The notes: generated from the letters alone by a model not told the origin. A DNA stretch of 64,000 bases from Allopusillimonas soli (GCF_004153445.1 NZ_SDQC01000002.1:793312-857311), one strand, 5' to 3'. Shown: positions 1 to 9,785, counted from the first letter of the stretch. Translations and numbers: made by a program.

Positions 1-1
1 G

Positions 2-763
2 GACAACGGTACCATCCGCATCGCCGTCGCCAACGAAATACCCTATGGCTACATGGATATGAACGGCCAGGCAAAGGGCGCCGGCCCCGACGTTGCCAAA
101 CACATCATGGAGCAGCTGGGCATCAAGAACATCAAATGGGTCACTACGAATTTCGGCTCCCTCATTCCGGGGTTGCGGGCCAATCGCTTTGACATGGTGG
201 CTGCCGAGATGGCCATTCTTCCCCAGCGCTGCAAGGAAGTTCTTTTTTCCGAGCCCAACAGCTCGTATGGTGAAGGCCTGCTGGTAGCCAAAGGCAATCC
301 CGACGGCCTGCATTCCTATGACGCATTTGCCAAGAACGACAAGAAAATCGCCATCATGGCAGGTGCGGACCAACTGGAAATGCTGCAGAAACTGGGCGTG
401 CCCGGCGACCGCATGGTCACCATCTCGAGCAATGCGGACGCTATTTCAACCGTATCCACCGGCCGCGCGGCGGGCTATGCCGCCACCAGCCTGACAGTGG
501 CCCAATTGGCGGCAAAGAGCGACAAGGTCGAGGCCGCAGCCGAATTCGAGGATCCCGTCGTGGATGGCAAGCCCGTGCGCAGTTGGGGCGGCTTCACATT
601 CAGCCAGGATTCCGGGGCGCTGCGCGACGCTGTCAATGCCGAACTCGCCAAATTCAAGAAGACGCCCGAGTGGCAGAAGATACTGACCGGCTACGGCTTC
701 AGCGAGCACGACGCCAAGGCTTCGTTCGACCAATCCACCAAGCAGCTCTGCACGGCCGAGTAA
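2..763 (+). CDS. ehuB: Ectoine/hydroxyectoine ABC transporter substrate-binding protein, 5'-truncated by the window edge
   Basis: Periplasmic type 3 solute-binding protein of the polar amino acid uptake family, taken as the ectoine/hydroxyectoine receptor because permease and ATPase genes of the ehu type follow and the ect operon faces it. The open frame runs from base 2 without a start codon, so the signal peptide and first residues are missing; 253 residues remain. The visible N-terminus (TIRIAVANEIPYGYMD) is the usual beginning of the mature lobe of this fold and is rich in aromatic residues, as expected for a pocket that holds a cyclic zwitterion. The stop is followed by an intercistronic hairpin. 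Family assignment is firm; substrate rests mainly on context. Confidence 0.85.
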   Translation, partial: DNGTIRIAVANEIPYGYMDMNGQAKGAGPDVAKHIMEQLGIKNIKWVTTNFGSLIPGLRANRFDMVAAEMAILPQRCKEVLFSEPNSSYGEGLLVAKGNPDGLHSYDAFAKNDKKIAIMAGADQLEMLQKLGVPGDRMVTISSNADAISTVSTGRAAGYAATSLTVAQLAAKSDKVEAAAEFEDPVVDGKPVRSWGGFTFSQDSGALRDAVNAELAKFKKTPEWQKILTGYGFSEHDAKASFDQSTKQLCTAE

Positions 764-788
764 TCTCGTCCGCCATGGACGCATCCAG

Positions 789-833
789 GCACCCCATCGC
801 GCGGCCAGCCTTGCCGGCCGCGAAGTGGGGTGC
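789..833 (+). promoter_or_regulatory. Intercistronic hairpin between ehuB and ehuC
   Basis: A two-part stem lies 26 bases after the ehuB stop. Outer arms are GCACCCCA (789-796) and TGGGGTGC (826-833), 8 bp. Inner arms are CGCGGCC (800-806) and GGCCGCG (816-822), 7 bp, with a symmetric 3-nt internal loop and a 9-nt apical loop. No T-run follows, so it is more likely a 3'-end protector or partial attenuator than a full terminator. That would let the binding protein be made in excess over the membrane parts, as is common in ABC operons (inference). Confidence 0.6.
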
Positions 834-870
834 GCGTCTTCCATTTGCTTGAAACCAGGAAACAACCCTG

Positions 871-1542
871 ATGGAATGGATCAGCTACCTGAATCCCCTG
901 TTGCAGGGGGCATGGGTGACCGTGGAGCTGACGGTGTACTCAACCATCCTGGGCGCCATTGCCTCGTTTGCCTTCGGCATAGGCAAGCTGTCCCGCAACT
1001 GGCTGATCAAGGCGATCTCCGTATGCTTTATTGAAGTGTTCCGGGGTACCTCGCTACTGGTCCAGCTCTTCTGGCTGTATTTTGCCCTGCCCATTCTTGG
1101 GCAGAAAATCGGCGTGGACCTGCGCCTGGACCCGGTGATGGCCGGCACGCTGGCGCTGGGCCTGAACATTGGCGCCTACGGCGCGGAAGTCGTGCGCGGC
1201 GCCATCCAGGCCGTGCCCGGCTCCCAGCACGAGGCGGCCAAGGCGCTGGACTTCACGCCCAGACAGGTACTGTGGCGGATCGCGCTGCCGCAAGCCATCC
1301 CGGAAATGATGCCCAGCTTCGGCAACCTTGCCGTGCAGAATCTGAAGGATACGGCGCTGGTGTCGCTGATCAGCCTGGGCGACATGGCTTTCCGCGCGGA
1401 ACAGATTCGCAACTTCACCCAGGACAGCATCGGTGTGTACACGCTGCTGTTGTTCATGTACTTCGGCATGGCCCTGGTGCTGACGGGCGTCATGAAGCTG
1501 CTGGAGCGCTCCGTCGGGCGCTGGCGCGTGGGGAGGACCTGA
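871..1542 (+). CDS. ehuC: Ectoine/hydroxyectoine ABC transporter permease EhuC
   Basis: Inner-membrane permease of the His/Glu/Gln/Arg/opine type, 223 residues, with several hydrophobic segments. The EAA loop that contacts the ATPase is visible near the middle-to-C-terminal third (EAAKALDFTPRQVLWRIALP). The start is the ATG at 871 behind CAGGAAA. It ends 1 base before ehuD, so the two permeases are translationally linked and should form the heterodimeric channel. Naming as EhuC follows from gene order (binding protein, two permeases, ATPase) and the facing ectoine genes; paralogous amino acid permeases look alike, so the exact substrate is inferred. Confidence 0.85.
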   Translation: MEWISYLNPLLQGAWVTVELTVYSTILGAIASFAFGIGKLSRNWLIKAISVCFIEVFRGTSLLVQLFWLYFALPILGQKIGVDLRLDPVMAGTLALGLNIGAYGAEVVRGAIQAVPGSQHEAAKALDFTPRQVLWRIALPQAIPEMMPSFGNLAVQNLKDTALVSLISLGDMAFRAEQIRNFTQDSIGVYTLLLFMYFGMALVLTGVMKLLERSVGRWRVGRT

Positions 1543-1543
1543 C

Positions 1544-2232
1544 ATGTTGTTCGGCATAGAATGGGACACCAGCAGCAACTGGACGCTCGCCGTCTCGATC
1601 TTCCCCATCCTCCTGCGCGGGCTCGTGGTGACCATCGAGGCCACGGTGGTTGGCTTCTTCATCGCCAGCGTCCTGGGTCTGGTCCTGGCGGCGCTCAAGT
1701 CCGCGCGCCTACGCATCATTTCATGGCCCGCCCGCTTCATCACCGAGTTTCTGCGCGACACGCCACTTCTTGTCCAGGTCTTTTTCCTGTACTACGTGCT
1801 GCCGGAATACGGCATCCTGCTGCCAGCCTTCCTGACCGGCGCGCTGGCGCTGGGCCTGCAATACAGCGCCTACACATCCGAGGTCTACCGGGCGGGCATC
1901 GAATCTGTGGCCCACGGGCAGACCGAGGCAGCGCGAGCGCTGGATCTTTCACCCTTGCGGCTGTTCGGCGTCATCATCGTGCCGCAGGCGATTCCGCGCA
2001 TCATTCCCGCTCTGGGCAATTATCTGGTCTCCATCATGAAAGATGTGCCTGTGTTGTCCGTGGTGGCCATACTGGAAATGCTCAATGTCGCCAAGATCAT
2101 CGGCGATCGCACGTTCAACTATCTGATCCCGCTGTCCATGGTCGGCGGCCTGTATCTTGTGCTGACACTGCTGGCATCGGCCGCCGTGCGCCACCTGGAT
2201 CGCCGCCTGCCCAAGCAAGGAATACCATTACG

Positions 2233-2236
<4 letters not shown>
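1544..2236 (+). CDS. ehuD: Ectoine/hydroxyectoine ABC transporter permease EhuD
   Basis: Second permease subunit of the same transporter, 230 residues. Its EAA loop ([20 protein letters not shown]) is close to that of the upstream permease, showing the two arose from one family. The N-terminus [20 protein letters not shown] precedes the first membrane segment. The stop codon overlaps the ATG of the ATPase gene by four bases (ATGA), indicating translational coupling in a binding protein-permease-permease-ATPase operon. Confidence 0.85.
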
Positions 2237-3084
<848 letters not shown>

Positions 3085-3124
3085 TGTCCTGCGAGAGCGG
3101 ATTGCACGAACAGGCTTTATAGAA

Positions 3125-3155
3125 AACACCCCGCGGGCCAGGCCGGCGGGGTGTT
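3125..3155. terminator. Bidirectional terminator between ehuA and ectD
   Basis: Inverted repeat with arms ACACCCCGC (3126-3134) and GCGGGGTGT (3146-3154), extended by an A-T pair, sits between the two convergent operons. An A-run (3123-3126) on the left gives a short T-run for leftward transcripts; the rightward side ends in GTGTTCGTTC. It probably stops both ehuBCDA and ectRABCD transcripts. Confidence 0.7.
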
Positions 3156-3194
3156 CGTTCATCGGCACCGCTATTCGATGCCGGGCCGTCCAGT

Positions 3195-4115
3195 TCAGCC
3201 CGCGGTGGCCGGCGCCTCGACGGGCTCCAGCGCCTGGAAACGCTTACGCGTGGCGATGTGCTCCGGACGCGGCTTGAGGCCGTACTTGGGCGGCTGCAAG
3301 GTATTTTCCATGCTGTTGTAGACCATGAACACATTGGCGCGCGGCCACGGCGAGATATTGCCGTTCGATCCGTGCATGGTATTGCAGTCGAAAAATACCA
3401 CCGAGCCCGCCTTGGCGGTCATCGGTTGAATGCCGCCCTGCTCCACCAGAAGTTGGAGGCTAAGCGTATCCGGTACGCCATACTCCTGCTTCTTGAGCGA
3501 TTTCTTGTAGTGGTTCTCAGGCGTCTGGCCCTGGCAGGAAATGAACTGCTGGTGTGAACCCGGTACCAGCATGAGCGGCCCGTTGCAGGCATTGTTGTCG
3601 GTCAGCAGCACCGAGCAGCTCAGGGCCCGCATGGCCGGCATGCCATCTTCAACATGCCAGGTCTCGAAGTCAGAGTGCCAGTAGAACTCCTTGCCCTTGA
3701 AACCGGGCTTCATATTGGCACGGGACTGGTGCATGTACACCTCCGAGCCGAGTATCTGCCGTGCCACATTGATCAGGCGCGGATCGCGCGCCAGAAGGCC
3801 GATCCGTTCGCTGAGTTCGTGGACTCTGAATATGGAGCGCACGGCATCGCTGCCAGGCTCCGTAATCGCTTCCTCCAGCACCGTGATGGCGGGATCCGCG
3901 CTCATGCGCTTGATTTCGTCCAGCAGCGCCTGGACTTCGTCCTCGCTGAAAACATCCTCCAGCAGCAGGAAGCCATCGCGCTCATAGCTGGACAGTTGCG
4001 CGGGCTCGATCGCCTGCGCATAGCTGCCGCCACCATATACGACAGGATCTTGGCGGGCAATAATGGCCGCCGTCCTGTCGGTGCGCGAGGCGTACAGGTC
4101 TTGCATCGTATTCAT
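3195..4115 (-). CDS. ectD: Ectoine hydroxylase EctD
   Basis: Fe(II)- and 2-oxoglutarate-dependent dioxygenase converting ectoine to 5-hydroxyectoine in the cytoplasm, 306 residues, the normal length. The EctD signature (FYWHSDFETWHVEDGMP) lies at about residues 144-160. The iron ligands expected for the family are visible as His147 and Asp149 in that motif and His248 in NTMHGSNGN. The start ATG at 4115 follows an AAGGAG-type ribosome site. It is the last gene of the ect operon, 33 bases after ectC, and its presence means the cell makes hydroxyectoine as well as ectoine. Confidence 0.95.
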   Translation of the reverse strand: MNTMQDLYASRTDRTAAIIARQDPVVYGGGSYAQAIEPAQLSSYERDGFLLLEDVFSEDEVQALLDEIKRMSADPAITVLEEAITEPGSDAVRSIFRVHELSERIGLLARDPRLINVARQILGSEVYMHQSRANMKPGFKGKEFYWHSDFETWHVEDGMPAMRALSCSVLLTDNNACNGPLMLVPGSHQQFISCQGQTPENHYKKSLKKQEYGVPDTLSLQLLVEQGGIQPMTAKAGSVVFFDCNTMHGSNGNISPWPRANVFMVYNSMENTLQPPKYGLKPRPEHIATRKRFQALEPVEAPATAG

Positions 4116-4148
4116 GGCAACTCCTTTCTCGCGATGTGGCCTGCGGAC

Positions 4149-4544
4149 TTACGCCGCAGTCGACTCAAGAGGATAGACCCCCTTGTCGTCATGCACCTCA
4201 TAGCCTGTCAGCGGCGGGTTGAACACGCAGATGACACGCAGCGGCTCCTTGCCGCCGCGCAGCCAGTGCTCGTCGTGCTGGTCCAGGGCATACACGACGC
4301 CAGGACCCAGTGCGTATTTCTTGCCGTCGGCAATGGTTTCGACTTCGCCATCGCCTTCTATGCACCACACCGCCTCGAGGTGGTTCTGATAATGAATGTG
4401 GGTTTCGGTACCGGGAAAGATGACCGTTTCATGAAAGGAAAAACCCATGCCATCCTTCTTCAGCAGGACCCGGCGGCTCAGCCAGTTTTCCGTCTTGACC
4501 TCGCCATCGGTTCCAATGACATCCTTCACGTTTCTCACGATCAT
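4149..4544 (-). CDS. ectC: L-ectoine synthase EctC
   Basis: Cupin-fold cyclase closing N-gamma-acetyl-L-2,4-diaminobutyrate to ectoine, 131 residues. Glu57, Tyr85 and His93, the iron-binding residues described for characterised EctC proteins, fall at exactly those positions (HLEAVWC, VVYALDQHDEHW). The start overlaps the ectB stop by four bases, so EctB and EctC are translationally coupled. Identity is very secure. Confidence 0.96.
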   Translation of the reverse strand: MIVRNVKDVIGTDGEVKTENWLSRRVLLKKDGMGFSFHETVIFPGTETHIHYQNHLEAVWCIEGDGEVETIADGKKYALGPGVVYALDQHDEHWLRGGKEPLRVICVFNPPLTGYEVHDDKGVYPLESTAA

Positions 4545-5851
4545 CGTGCTTGACCTCCAAATTTCAATACACGGGCACTGACGCCCTTCTCCGACAGAAT
4601 TTCACCCACGCTGCGTTCAATGACCTCGAGCCCGCGCGCCAGTAGATCGTCCTCAATGGTCAATGCCGGCAGCAGCTTGAGCACTTCATCGTTGGCGCCC
4701 GACGTTTCGATGACCACGCCATGCTCAAACGCCCTATGCGCGATTTCGTTGGCCAGATCGTCGCCCACCGGCGTAACCAGACCTTGTATCAGGCCGCGCC
4801 CGCGCACGCTGAGGCCAGCCATGGGATAGCTGTGCACCAGGTTCTCGAGCCAGTCGCGCACCATATGCTCCTTGCGCGCCGTCTCTGCGGCAAAGCGGTC
4901 GTCGCTCCAATAGCTTTCAAGCGCCTGGGCCGCGGTCACGAAGGCCAAGTTGTTGCCTCGGAAGGTGCCGCTGTGCGCGCCCGGCTTCCAAATATCCAGT
5001 TCTGGCTTCATCAGAACGAGGGACATGGGCAGGCCAAAGCCCGACAAGGACTTGGACAGCGTGATGATGTCTGGCTGAATGCCGGCGGACTCGAAGCTGA
5101 AGAAGCTGCCCGTGCGGCCGCAGCCCACTTGGATGTCGTCCACGATGAGCAGCATGTCATGCTTGCGGCACAGCTTTTCCAGCTCCTTGAGCCAGCGGCG
5201 GGTCGCGACGTTGACCCCGCCTTCACCCTGCACAGTTTCGACGATGACCGCCGCCGGATGGTCCATGCCGCTGCTCGGATCATCAAGCATGCGCTCGAGA
5301 TAGGCCATGGTGTTGACATCGGGCCCCAGGTAGCCGTCGAAAGGCATGAATGTGGTATTGCCCAGCGCCACGCCCGCCGCCTTGCGGAATTTGGCATTTG
5401 CCGTGACGGCCAGCGAACCGCCGCTGACGCCATGGAAACCATGGGTAAAGGAAATGACGTTCTGGCGGCCCTTGACCTGGCGGGCAATCTTGAGTGCCGC
5501 CTCCACCGCGTTGGTGCCCGTGGGGCCGGTGAATTGAAGGGTGTATTCCATATTGCGCGGCTTAAACAGCACGCGCTCGACGGTTTCAAGAAAGTACTGC
5601 TTGGCGCTGGTGGCCATGTCCAGGCCATGCACCACGCCATCAGTGTTCAGATAGTCGATGACCTTCTGCTTGAGAATAGGGTTGTTGTGACCGTAATTCA
5701 GTGTACCGGCACCGCTGAAAAAGTCGATGTATTCCTGGTTTTCCTCATCTGTCAGGATCGATCCGGTGGCTTTCTTGAAAACGACGGGAAATGACCGGAC
5801 GTAGCCCCGTACTTCCGACTCCATCCGGTCAAAAATTTTCAAATCCATCAT
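4541..5851 (-). CDS. ectB: Diaminobutyrate-2-oxoglutarate transaminase EctB
   Basis: PLP-dependent class III aminotransferase making L-2,4-diaminobutyrate from aspartate semialdehyde and glutamate, 436 residues. The cofactor lysine is Lys267 in TLSKSLSGFGLP, and the preceding DDIQVGCGRTGSF holds the Asp that contacts the pyridine nitrogen. The N-terminus (FDRMESEVRGYVRSFP) is the usual EctB beginning. It overlaps ectC by four bases and starts 92 bases after ectA. No ectoine-specific aspartokinase gene accompanies the operon, so precursor supply must come from the general aspartate pathway. Confidence 0.95.
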   Translation of the reverse strand: MMDLKIFDRMESEVRGYVRSFPVVFKKATGSILTDEENQEYIDFFSGAGTLNYGHNNPILKQKVIDYLNTDGVVHGLDMATSAKQYFLETVERVLFKPRNMEYTLQFTGPTGTNAVEAALKIARQVKGRQNVISFTHGFHGVSGGSLAVTANAKFRKAAGVALGNTTFMPFDGYLGPDVNTMAYLERMLDDPSSGMDHPAAVIVETVQGEGGVNVATRRWLKELEKLCRKHDMLLIVDDIQVGCGRTGSFFSFESAGIQPDIITLSKSLSGFGLPMSLVLMKPELDIWKPGAHSGTFRGNNLAFVTAAQALESYWSDDRFAAETARKEHMVRDWLENLVHSYPMAGLSVRGRGLIQGLVTPVGDDLANEIAHRAFEHGVVIETSGANDEVLKLLPALTIEDDLLARGLEVIERSVGEILSEKGVSARVLKFGGQAR

Positions 5852-5943
5852 GTTTTCTCTCCTATTTTGAGAAACGCCACGTTCTGGCAGCCCAGTGCGC
5901 TGCCGGACGTTCCGGTTTCAGACTATCGGCCCGATCCTGGGGA

Positions 5944-6507
5944 TCACAGGGGCTGCAGAGGGCCGATACGCAACAATGGCTCGTCGTCATGTCCCTGCGC
6001 GCCAAAGAGGGCGCGATCGAACAGGGGGCTTTCATGTACGGGAGCCTTGTACAGACGGGCCAGACTGGCAAACATGGCACGCGATGCGCCATTGTCCGGA
6101 CCCACGGTGGTTTCGATATAACGCACGCCGGCCAAGCCAGGACGGTGCAGCAGATGCGCCAGCATGCGCTTGCCCAGCCTCTGGCCCCGGGCATCGGCAT
6201 GCACGGCAACCTGCCAGACAAACAATGTATCCGGGCGTCCGGGGACAAGGTATCCCGAAATAAAGCCCAGGAATGCGTCCGCCCTGCCCGCCACCACGCT
6301 GGTGGCGCTGAAGTGCTCGCAGAGCAGTAGATAACTGTAAAGTGAATTGAGATCGAGTGGCGGGCACTCGGAAATCAGGCGATGGACAGCGGCGCCGTCC
6401 GTTCTTTGCGGCGGCCGCAGCCAGGCAGCGGCGGCCTCGCCCTCGTGTTTGGCGAGGAGGTCAGGGGGAGATCGAAGAGGTTGCGCGGTTGTTGGGCAAT
6501 TTGTCAC
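5944..6507 (-). CDS. ectA: L-2,4-diaminobutyric acid acetyltransferase EctA
   Basis: GNAT-family enzyme acetylating the gamma amino group of diaminobutyrate with acetyl-CoA, 187 residues. The hallmark [16 protein letters not shown] is present, followed by the acetyl-CoA loop [11 protein letters not shown]. The N-terminus carries about 25 extra residues before the conserved core ([10 protein letters not shown]), so a later start is possible. The chosen ATG overlaps the ectR stop by four bases, which supports it. The 92 bases between ectA and ectB show nothing I can name. Confidence 0.93.
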   Translation of the reverse strand: MTNCPTTAQPLRSPPDLLAKHEGEAAAAWLRPPQRTDGAAVHRLISECPPLDLNSLYSYLLLCEHFSATSVVAGRADAFLGFISGYLVPGRPDTLFVWQVAVHADARGQRLGKRMLAHLLHRPGLAGVRYIETTVGPDNGASRAMFASLARLYKAPVHESPLFDRALFGAQGHDDEPLLRIGPLQPL

Positions 6508-7049
6508 ACCACCAGTCCCGATTCGGGAAGCGTCCCGCTGGTTGTCGGTACATCCAGTATGGGCGAGGCTTGCTCGCCGGGCGCTTCGGCCGGCACGACG
6601 CCATCGGACTCCATGAGATCGACGATGCGTTCGAGCGACATTGTGATGGTGGCCTGCTCTAACTCGGGCAGCGCCTTGAAAGCCTCGGACAGCTTTTTCT
6701 GCAGCGGCGAAGGCGTATCGGCCGCCAGTTTCCGGCCGGCATCGGTGGCGGACACAAAGACGATGCGGCGGTCTTCGCGGCCTCGTTCGCGCCGCACCAG
6801 CCCCTTGTCTTCCAGGCGGTCAAGAATACCCACGACCGTGCTGGCGCTGACGTGAATTTCACGGCTGATGGCCGTGGCTGTAAGCGGGCCATGGTCGATG
6901 ACCGCACCCAGGCACACCAACTGCGGCGCGGTAATGTTGCTGCATGCGGCCAGTTGCCGCGAGTGCAACGCAACCGAACGCGTAATGCGGCGCAAAGCAC
7001 GCAATATGCGCAGGTCGTAGTGTTGGGAAGGCATCAAGGGCGTAGTCAT
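6504..7049 (-). CDS. ectR: MarR-family regulator of ectoine synthesis, EctR type
   Basis: Winged-helix repressor of 181 residues. The MarR helix-turn-helix and wing read [20 protein letters not shown] then [16 protein letters not shown], around residues 55-105. In other ectoine producers a MarR protein named EctR represses ectABC. Here it is the first gene of the operon, coupled to ectA by an ATGA overlap, so it should control its own level. A perfect inverted repeat covering the promoter -10 box upstream fits that role. The C-terminal 25 residues (PAEAPGEQ...) look unstructured. Confidence 0.88.
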   Translation of the reverse strand: MTTPLMPSQHYDLRILRALRRITRSVALHSRQLAACSNITAPQLVCLGAVIDHGPLTATAISREIHVSASTVVGILDRLEDKGLVRRERGREDRRIVFVSATDAGRKLAADTPSPLQKKLSEAFKALPELEQATITMSLERIVDLMESDGVVPAEAPGEQASPILDVPTTSGTLPESGLVV

Positions 7050-7080
7050 TTACGTAGTGTTATAAAGAATTCAATAAAAT

Positions 7081-7098
7081 TGATTTCTACTGAAATCA
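7081..7098. promoter_or_regulatory. Putative EctR operator
   Basis: Perfect inverted repeat TGATTTC-TACT-GAAATCA (7 + 4 + 7) located 32-49 bases upstream of the ectR start. It overlaps the -10 hexamer of the operon promoter, the position expected for a repressor that blocks RNA polymerase. MarR proteins bind dyads of this size. Assignment to EctR is inferred from position. Confidence 0.7.
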
Positions 7099-7123
7099 TA
7101 AGAGTATCGAACAATTAAGTCAA
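7095..7123 (-). promoter_or_regulatory. Sigma-70 promoter of the ectRABCD operon
   Basis: On the minus strand a -35 box TTGACT (7118-7123) and a -10 box TATGAT (7095-7100) are separated by 17 bases, close to consensus. Transcription would begin near 7088, giving a leader of about 40 bases before the ectR ATG. The AT-rich stretch contrasts with the GC-rich surroundings. Confidence 0.75.
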
Positions 7124-7190
7124 GCCGCGGCGCCGGCGTTTCCCGCTCCGCTCGCCAGGGAAAATGAGGAATTCCGTGGGCCAAACGGCC

Positions 7191-7230
7191 ATCGCCCCAG
7201 CGCCGCGATTCATGCGGCGGCTGGGGCGAT
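7191..7230. terminator. Long hairpin downstream of tldD
   Basis: Arms ATCGCCCCAGCGCCGC (7191-7206) and GCGGCGGCTGGGGCGAT (7214-7230) pair along 16 bases with one bulged base and a 7-nt loop. It lies 48 bases past the tldD stop and between tldD and the ect promoter, so it probably ends the tldD transcript before it enters the ectR control region. There is no T-run. Confidence 0.5.
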
Positions 7231-7277
7231 GCTTCCAGGACTAGGCGCCCAGGTATTTGCCGCTACGGGCGGGAGAC

Positions 7278-8735
7278 CTAGGCAGTCCCTCCCACCGTCA
7301 GGCCGTCCATTCGGACAGTCGGCATGCCGACACCAACCGGGACGCTCTGCCCCTCTTTGCCGCAGGTGCCTACTCCCGAGTCCAGCCGCAGGTCGTTGCC
7401 GATCAGGCTGATGGTATTCATGGCATCGGGGCCGTTGCCGATCAGCGTGGCTCCCTTGACCGGATAAGTCAGCTTGCCGTTCTCGATCATATAGGCCTCC
7501 GACGCGGAAAAAACGAACTTCCCGCTGGTGATATCGACCTGACCGCCTCCGAAATTGGCTGCGTACAAGCCTTTGCCTACCGAGGCAATGATCTCCTCGG
7601 GCGGCACTTCGCCAGCCAGCATATAGGTGTTGGTCATGCGCGGCATGGGCAGGCAGGCATAGGACTCGCGCCGTCCATTGCCCGTTACGGGCATGTTCAT
7701 CAAGCGTGCATTCAGCGTATCCTGCATATAGCCCTTGAGAATGCCATCCTCGATGAGCACATTGCGCTGGCTGGGGTTGCCCTCGTCATCGATATTGAGT
7801 GAGCCGCGGCGGTCGGCCAGCGTGCCGTCATCCACCACCGTAACACCCGGCGACGCCACCCGCTCCCCTATCCGGCCCGAGAACACGCTGGCCCCCTTGC
7901 GATTGAAGTCTCCCTCCAGGCCATGCCCCACGGCTTCATGCAGCAATATGCCTGGCCAGCCTGAGCCGAGCACCACGGTCATTTCACCCGCCGGCGCTGG
8001 GCGGGACTCCAGATTCGTCAGCGCTTCGTGCACGGCTCTGTGCACATAGCCGCGCAGAATGTCGTCGGTAAAATAGGCCAGCCCGGTGCGGCCGCCGCCT
8101 CCGCCCACGCCGACTTCGCGGCGGCCATTGCGTTCGGCGATCACAGTCAGCGACAGCCTCACCAGCGGACGCACGTCGGCAGCCAGGCGCCCGTCGCTGC
8201 CTGCGACCAGCACCACGTCGTACTCGGCGCCAAGGCTGGCCATGACCTGGATGATATGAGGATCTGCCGCGCGCGCCATGGCTTCGAAACGCTCGAGCAG
8301 CGCGACCTTCTCAGGCGCGCTGAGCGTGGCCACCGGATCCAGCGGCGCATACAGGCTGGATCGCGCGTGGGCAGGCTCCGCCAGTACCTTCTGGCGCCCA
8401 GCACCGCGCCGCGCAATCGTGCGCACCGCACGCGCGGACGACAACAGCGCATCGGGCGACAGGCTATCCGAATAGGCAAATGCGGTTTTCTCTCCACTGA
8501 CAGCCCGCACGCCCACGCCCTGCTCTATGGAAAAGCTCCCCGTCTTGACGATGCCTTCTTCCAGGCTCCAGCTCTCGCTGCGCGTGTACTGAAAATACAG
8601 ATCGGCATAATCGATTCTGTGAGTGAAAATGGTGCCCAGCGCCCGCGCCATATCGGATTCGCTCAAGCCCCAGGGATCAAGCAAAAGCGTTTTGGCAGTA
8701 GCCAGAGATGCGATGGAAGAATCAACTATTTTCAT
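7278..8735 (-). CDS. tldD: Metalloprotease TldD
   Basis: Subunit of the TldD/TldE(PmbA) zinc protease, which in other bacteria matures small peptides (for example microcins) and helps toxin-antitoxin turnover. The zinc-binding [11 protein letters not shown] motif (an HExxxH type) and the glycine-rich [10 protein letters not shown] stretch are typical. An upstream TTG extends the frame, but the ATG at 8735 gives 485 residues, close to the usual 480. No tldE/pmbA gene lies in the window, which is normal because the partner is usually encoded elsewhere. The upstream region is AT-rich and carries a large inverted repeat. Confidence 0.92.
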   Translation of the reverse strand: MKIVDSSIASLATAKTLLLDPWGLSESDMARALGTIFTHRIDYADLYFQYTRSESWSLEEGIVKTGSFSIEQGVGVRAVSGEKTAFAYSDSLSPDALLSSARAVRTIARRGAGRQKVLAEPAHARSSLYAPLDPVATLSAPEKVALLERFEAMARAADPHIIQVMASLGAEYDVVLVAGSDGRLAADVRPLVRLSLTVIAERNGRREVGVGGGGGRTGLAYFTDDILRGYVHRAVHEALTNLESRPAPAGEMTVVLGSGWPGILLHEAVGHGLEGDFNRKGASVFSGRIGERVASPGVTVVDDGTLADRRGSLNIDDEGNPSQRNVLIEDGILKGYMQDTLNARLMNMPVTGNGRRESYACLPMPRMTNTYMLAGEVPPEEIIASVGKGLYAANFGGGQVDITSGKFVFSASEAYMIENGKLTYPVKGATLIGNGPDAMNTISLIGNDLRLDSGVGTCGKEGQSVPVGVGMPTVRMDGLTVGGTA

Positions 8736-8764
8736 AAATAAGGGAATCAAGTGCGATTAATTCG

Positions 8765-8848
8765 CGATAATCTGGATTTATAAATAAATATAAACAAATA
8801 TATTCAGAAAAATTCATCAAATAACAATTAATATCATCCAGATAATCG
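8765..8848. repeat. 13-bp inverted repeat enclosing an AT-rich spacer upstream of tldD
   Basis: CGATAATCTGGAT at 8765-8777 and ATCCAGATAATCG at 8836-8848 are inverted copies matching at 12 of 13 positions, separated by 58 bases that are mostly A and T. The element sits in the 164-base gap between tldD and the nitrilase gene, both on the minus strand. It could be a pair of regulator sites that loop, or an AT-rich nucleoid-protein target. No function is proven. Confidence 0.5.
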
Positions 8849-8899
8849 CCAGATCAGTCGGGATGCCCATGCGCCCGCATATGCGTGGCCTTTACACCT

Positions 8900-9715
8900 T
8901 TACATCGTTCTATGCCTGAGTGCCGGCAATGCCGTGCGCACCTCCTCCAGGCGCTGCTCATTTACACTTCCAGCAACAATGCCGGGGCCTTCCGGCAATA
9001 CGTCCACAATATCGCCCCATGGGTCCACCAGCATGGAATGCCCCCAGGTGCGGCGTCCGTTTTCATGCTTGCCGCCCTGCGCCGCCGCGAGCACATAGCA
9101 TTGATTCTCGATGGCGCGCGCGCGCAGCAACAGCTCCCAATGGGCCGATCCAGTCGTATAGGTGAAGGCCGCGGGTACAAGAATTAGCGTCGGCGTGGCC
9201 AAGGCGCGATAATATTCGGGAAAACGCAAGTCGTAGCAAATGGACAGCCCCACTGTTCCGCAAGGCGCCTCGAAGCACTGGGGCCCGTTCTCTCCTGGCC
9301 GTATTGCCACGGACTCGTCATAGGACTCCTCGCCCTTGCGAAACCCAAACAGATGGATCTTGTCGTAACGGGCAACCCGCTGCCCGTCGGGGCTGTAGAC
9401 CAGGCATGAATTGTAGATGCGGTTCGAGTCGGGGCTTTTCAAGGGCAGCGTCCCGCCCGTCAGCCATATGCCGTGCCGCTGGGCCTGCACGGCCAGGAAA
9501 TCCTGTATGAGGCCGCCGCCGGGCTCCTCCATGATGGCCAGCTTGTCCTCGTCCTTGCGGCCCATAAGGCAGAAATATTCCGGAAGCAAAACGAGCTTTG
9601 CACCCTGGGACACCGCCTGGCCAATAAGCACCGCCGCCTGCTCGAGATTATCGTGGACATTGGTGGAAGAAACCGTCTGTATTGCGGCAACCTTGAAATC
9701 AGTATCTGCGGTCAT
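8900..9715 (-). CDS. Nitrilase-superfamily amidase, Nit/omega-amidase type
   Basis: Carbon-nitrogen hydrolase of 271 residues with the complete catalytic set: Glu46 in LLPEYF, Lys119 in RYDKIHLF and Cys160 in SICYDLRFPEYYR. Length and motifs fit the Nit1/Nit2-like group, whose members hydrolyse deaminated glutathione or omega-amides of 2-oxoacids, a metabolite-repair role in the cytoplasm. In related genomes such a gene commonly lies next to tldD, as here. The precise substrate cannot be told from sequence. Confidence 0.85.
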   Translation of the reverse strand: MTADTDFKVAAIQTVSSTNVHDNLEQAAVLIGQAVSQGAKLVLLPEYFCLMGRKDEDKLAIMEEPGGGLIQDFLAVQAQRHGIWLTGGTLPLKSPDSNRIYNSCLVYSPDGQRVARYDKIHLFGFRKGEESYDESVAIRPGENGPQCFEAPCGTVGLSICYDLRFPEYYRALATPTLILVPAAFTYTTGSAHWELLLRARAIENQCYVLAAAQGGKHENGRRTWGHSMLVDPWGDIVDVLPEGPGIVAGSVNEQRLEEVRTALPALRHRTM

Positions 9716-9785
9716 AATGCAATATTAGCTGTTGGTAATATAAATAAACGCCTCGATAATCCATTCAAATTAATCCGAACAGTCA

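Noticed and set aside
1561..2232. Upstream extension of the ehuA frame by 224 codons
   Set aside because: The extension overlaps ehuD in another frame and gives an Arg/His-rich nonsense leader; the ATG at 2233 overlapping the ehuD stop gives a normal ATPase.
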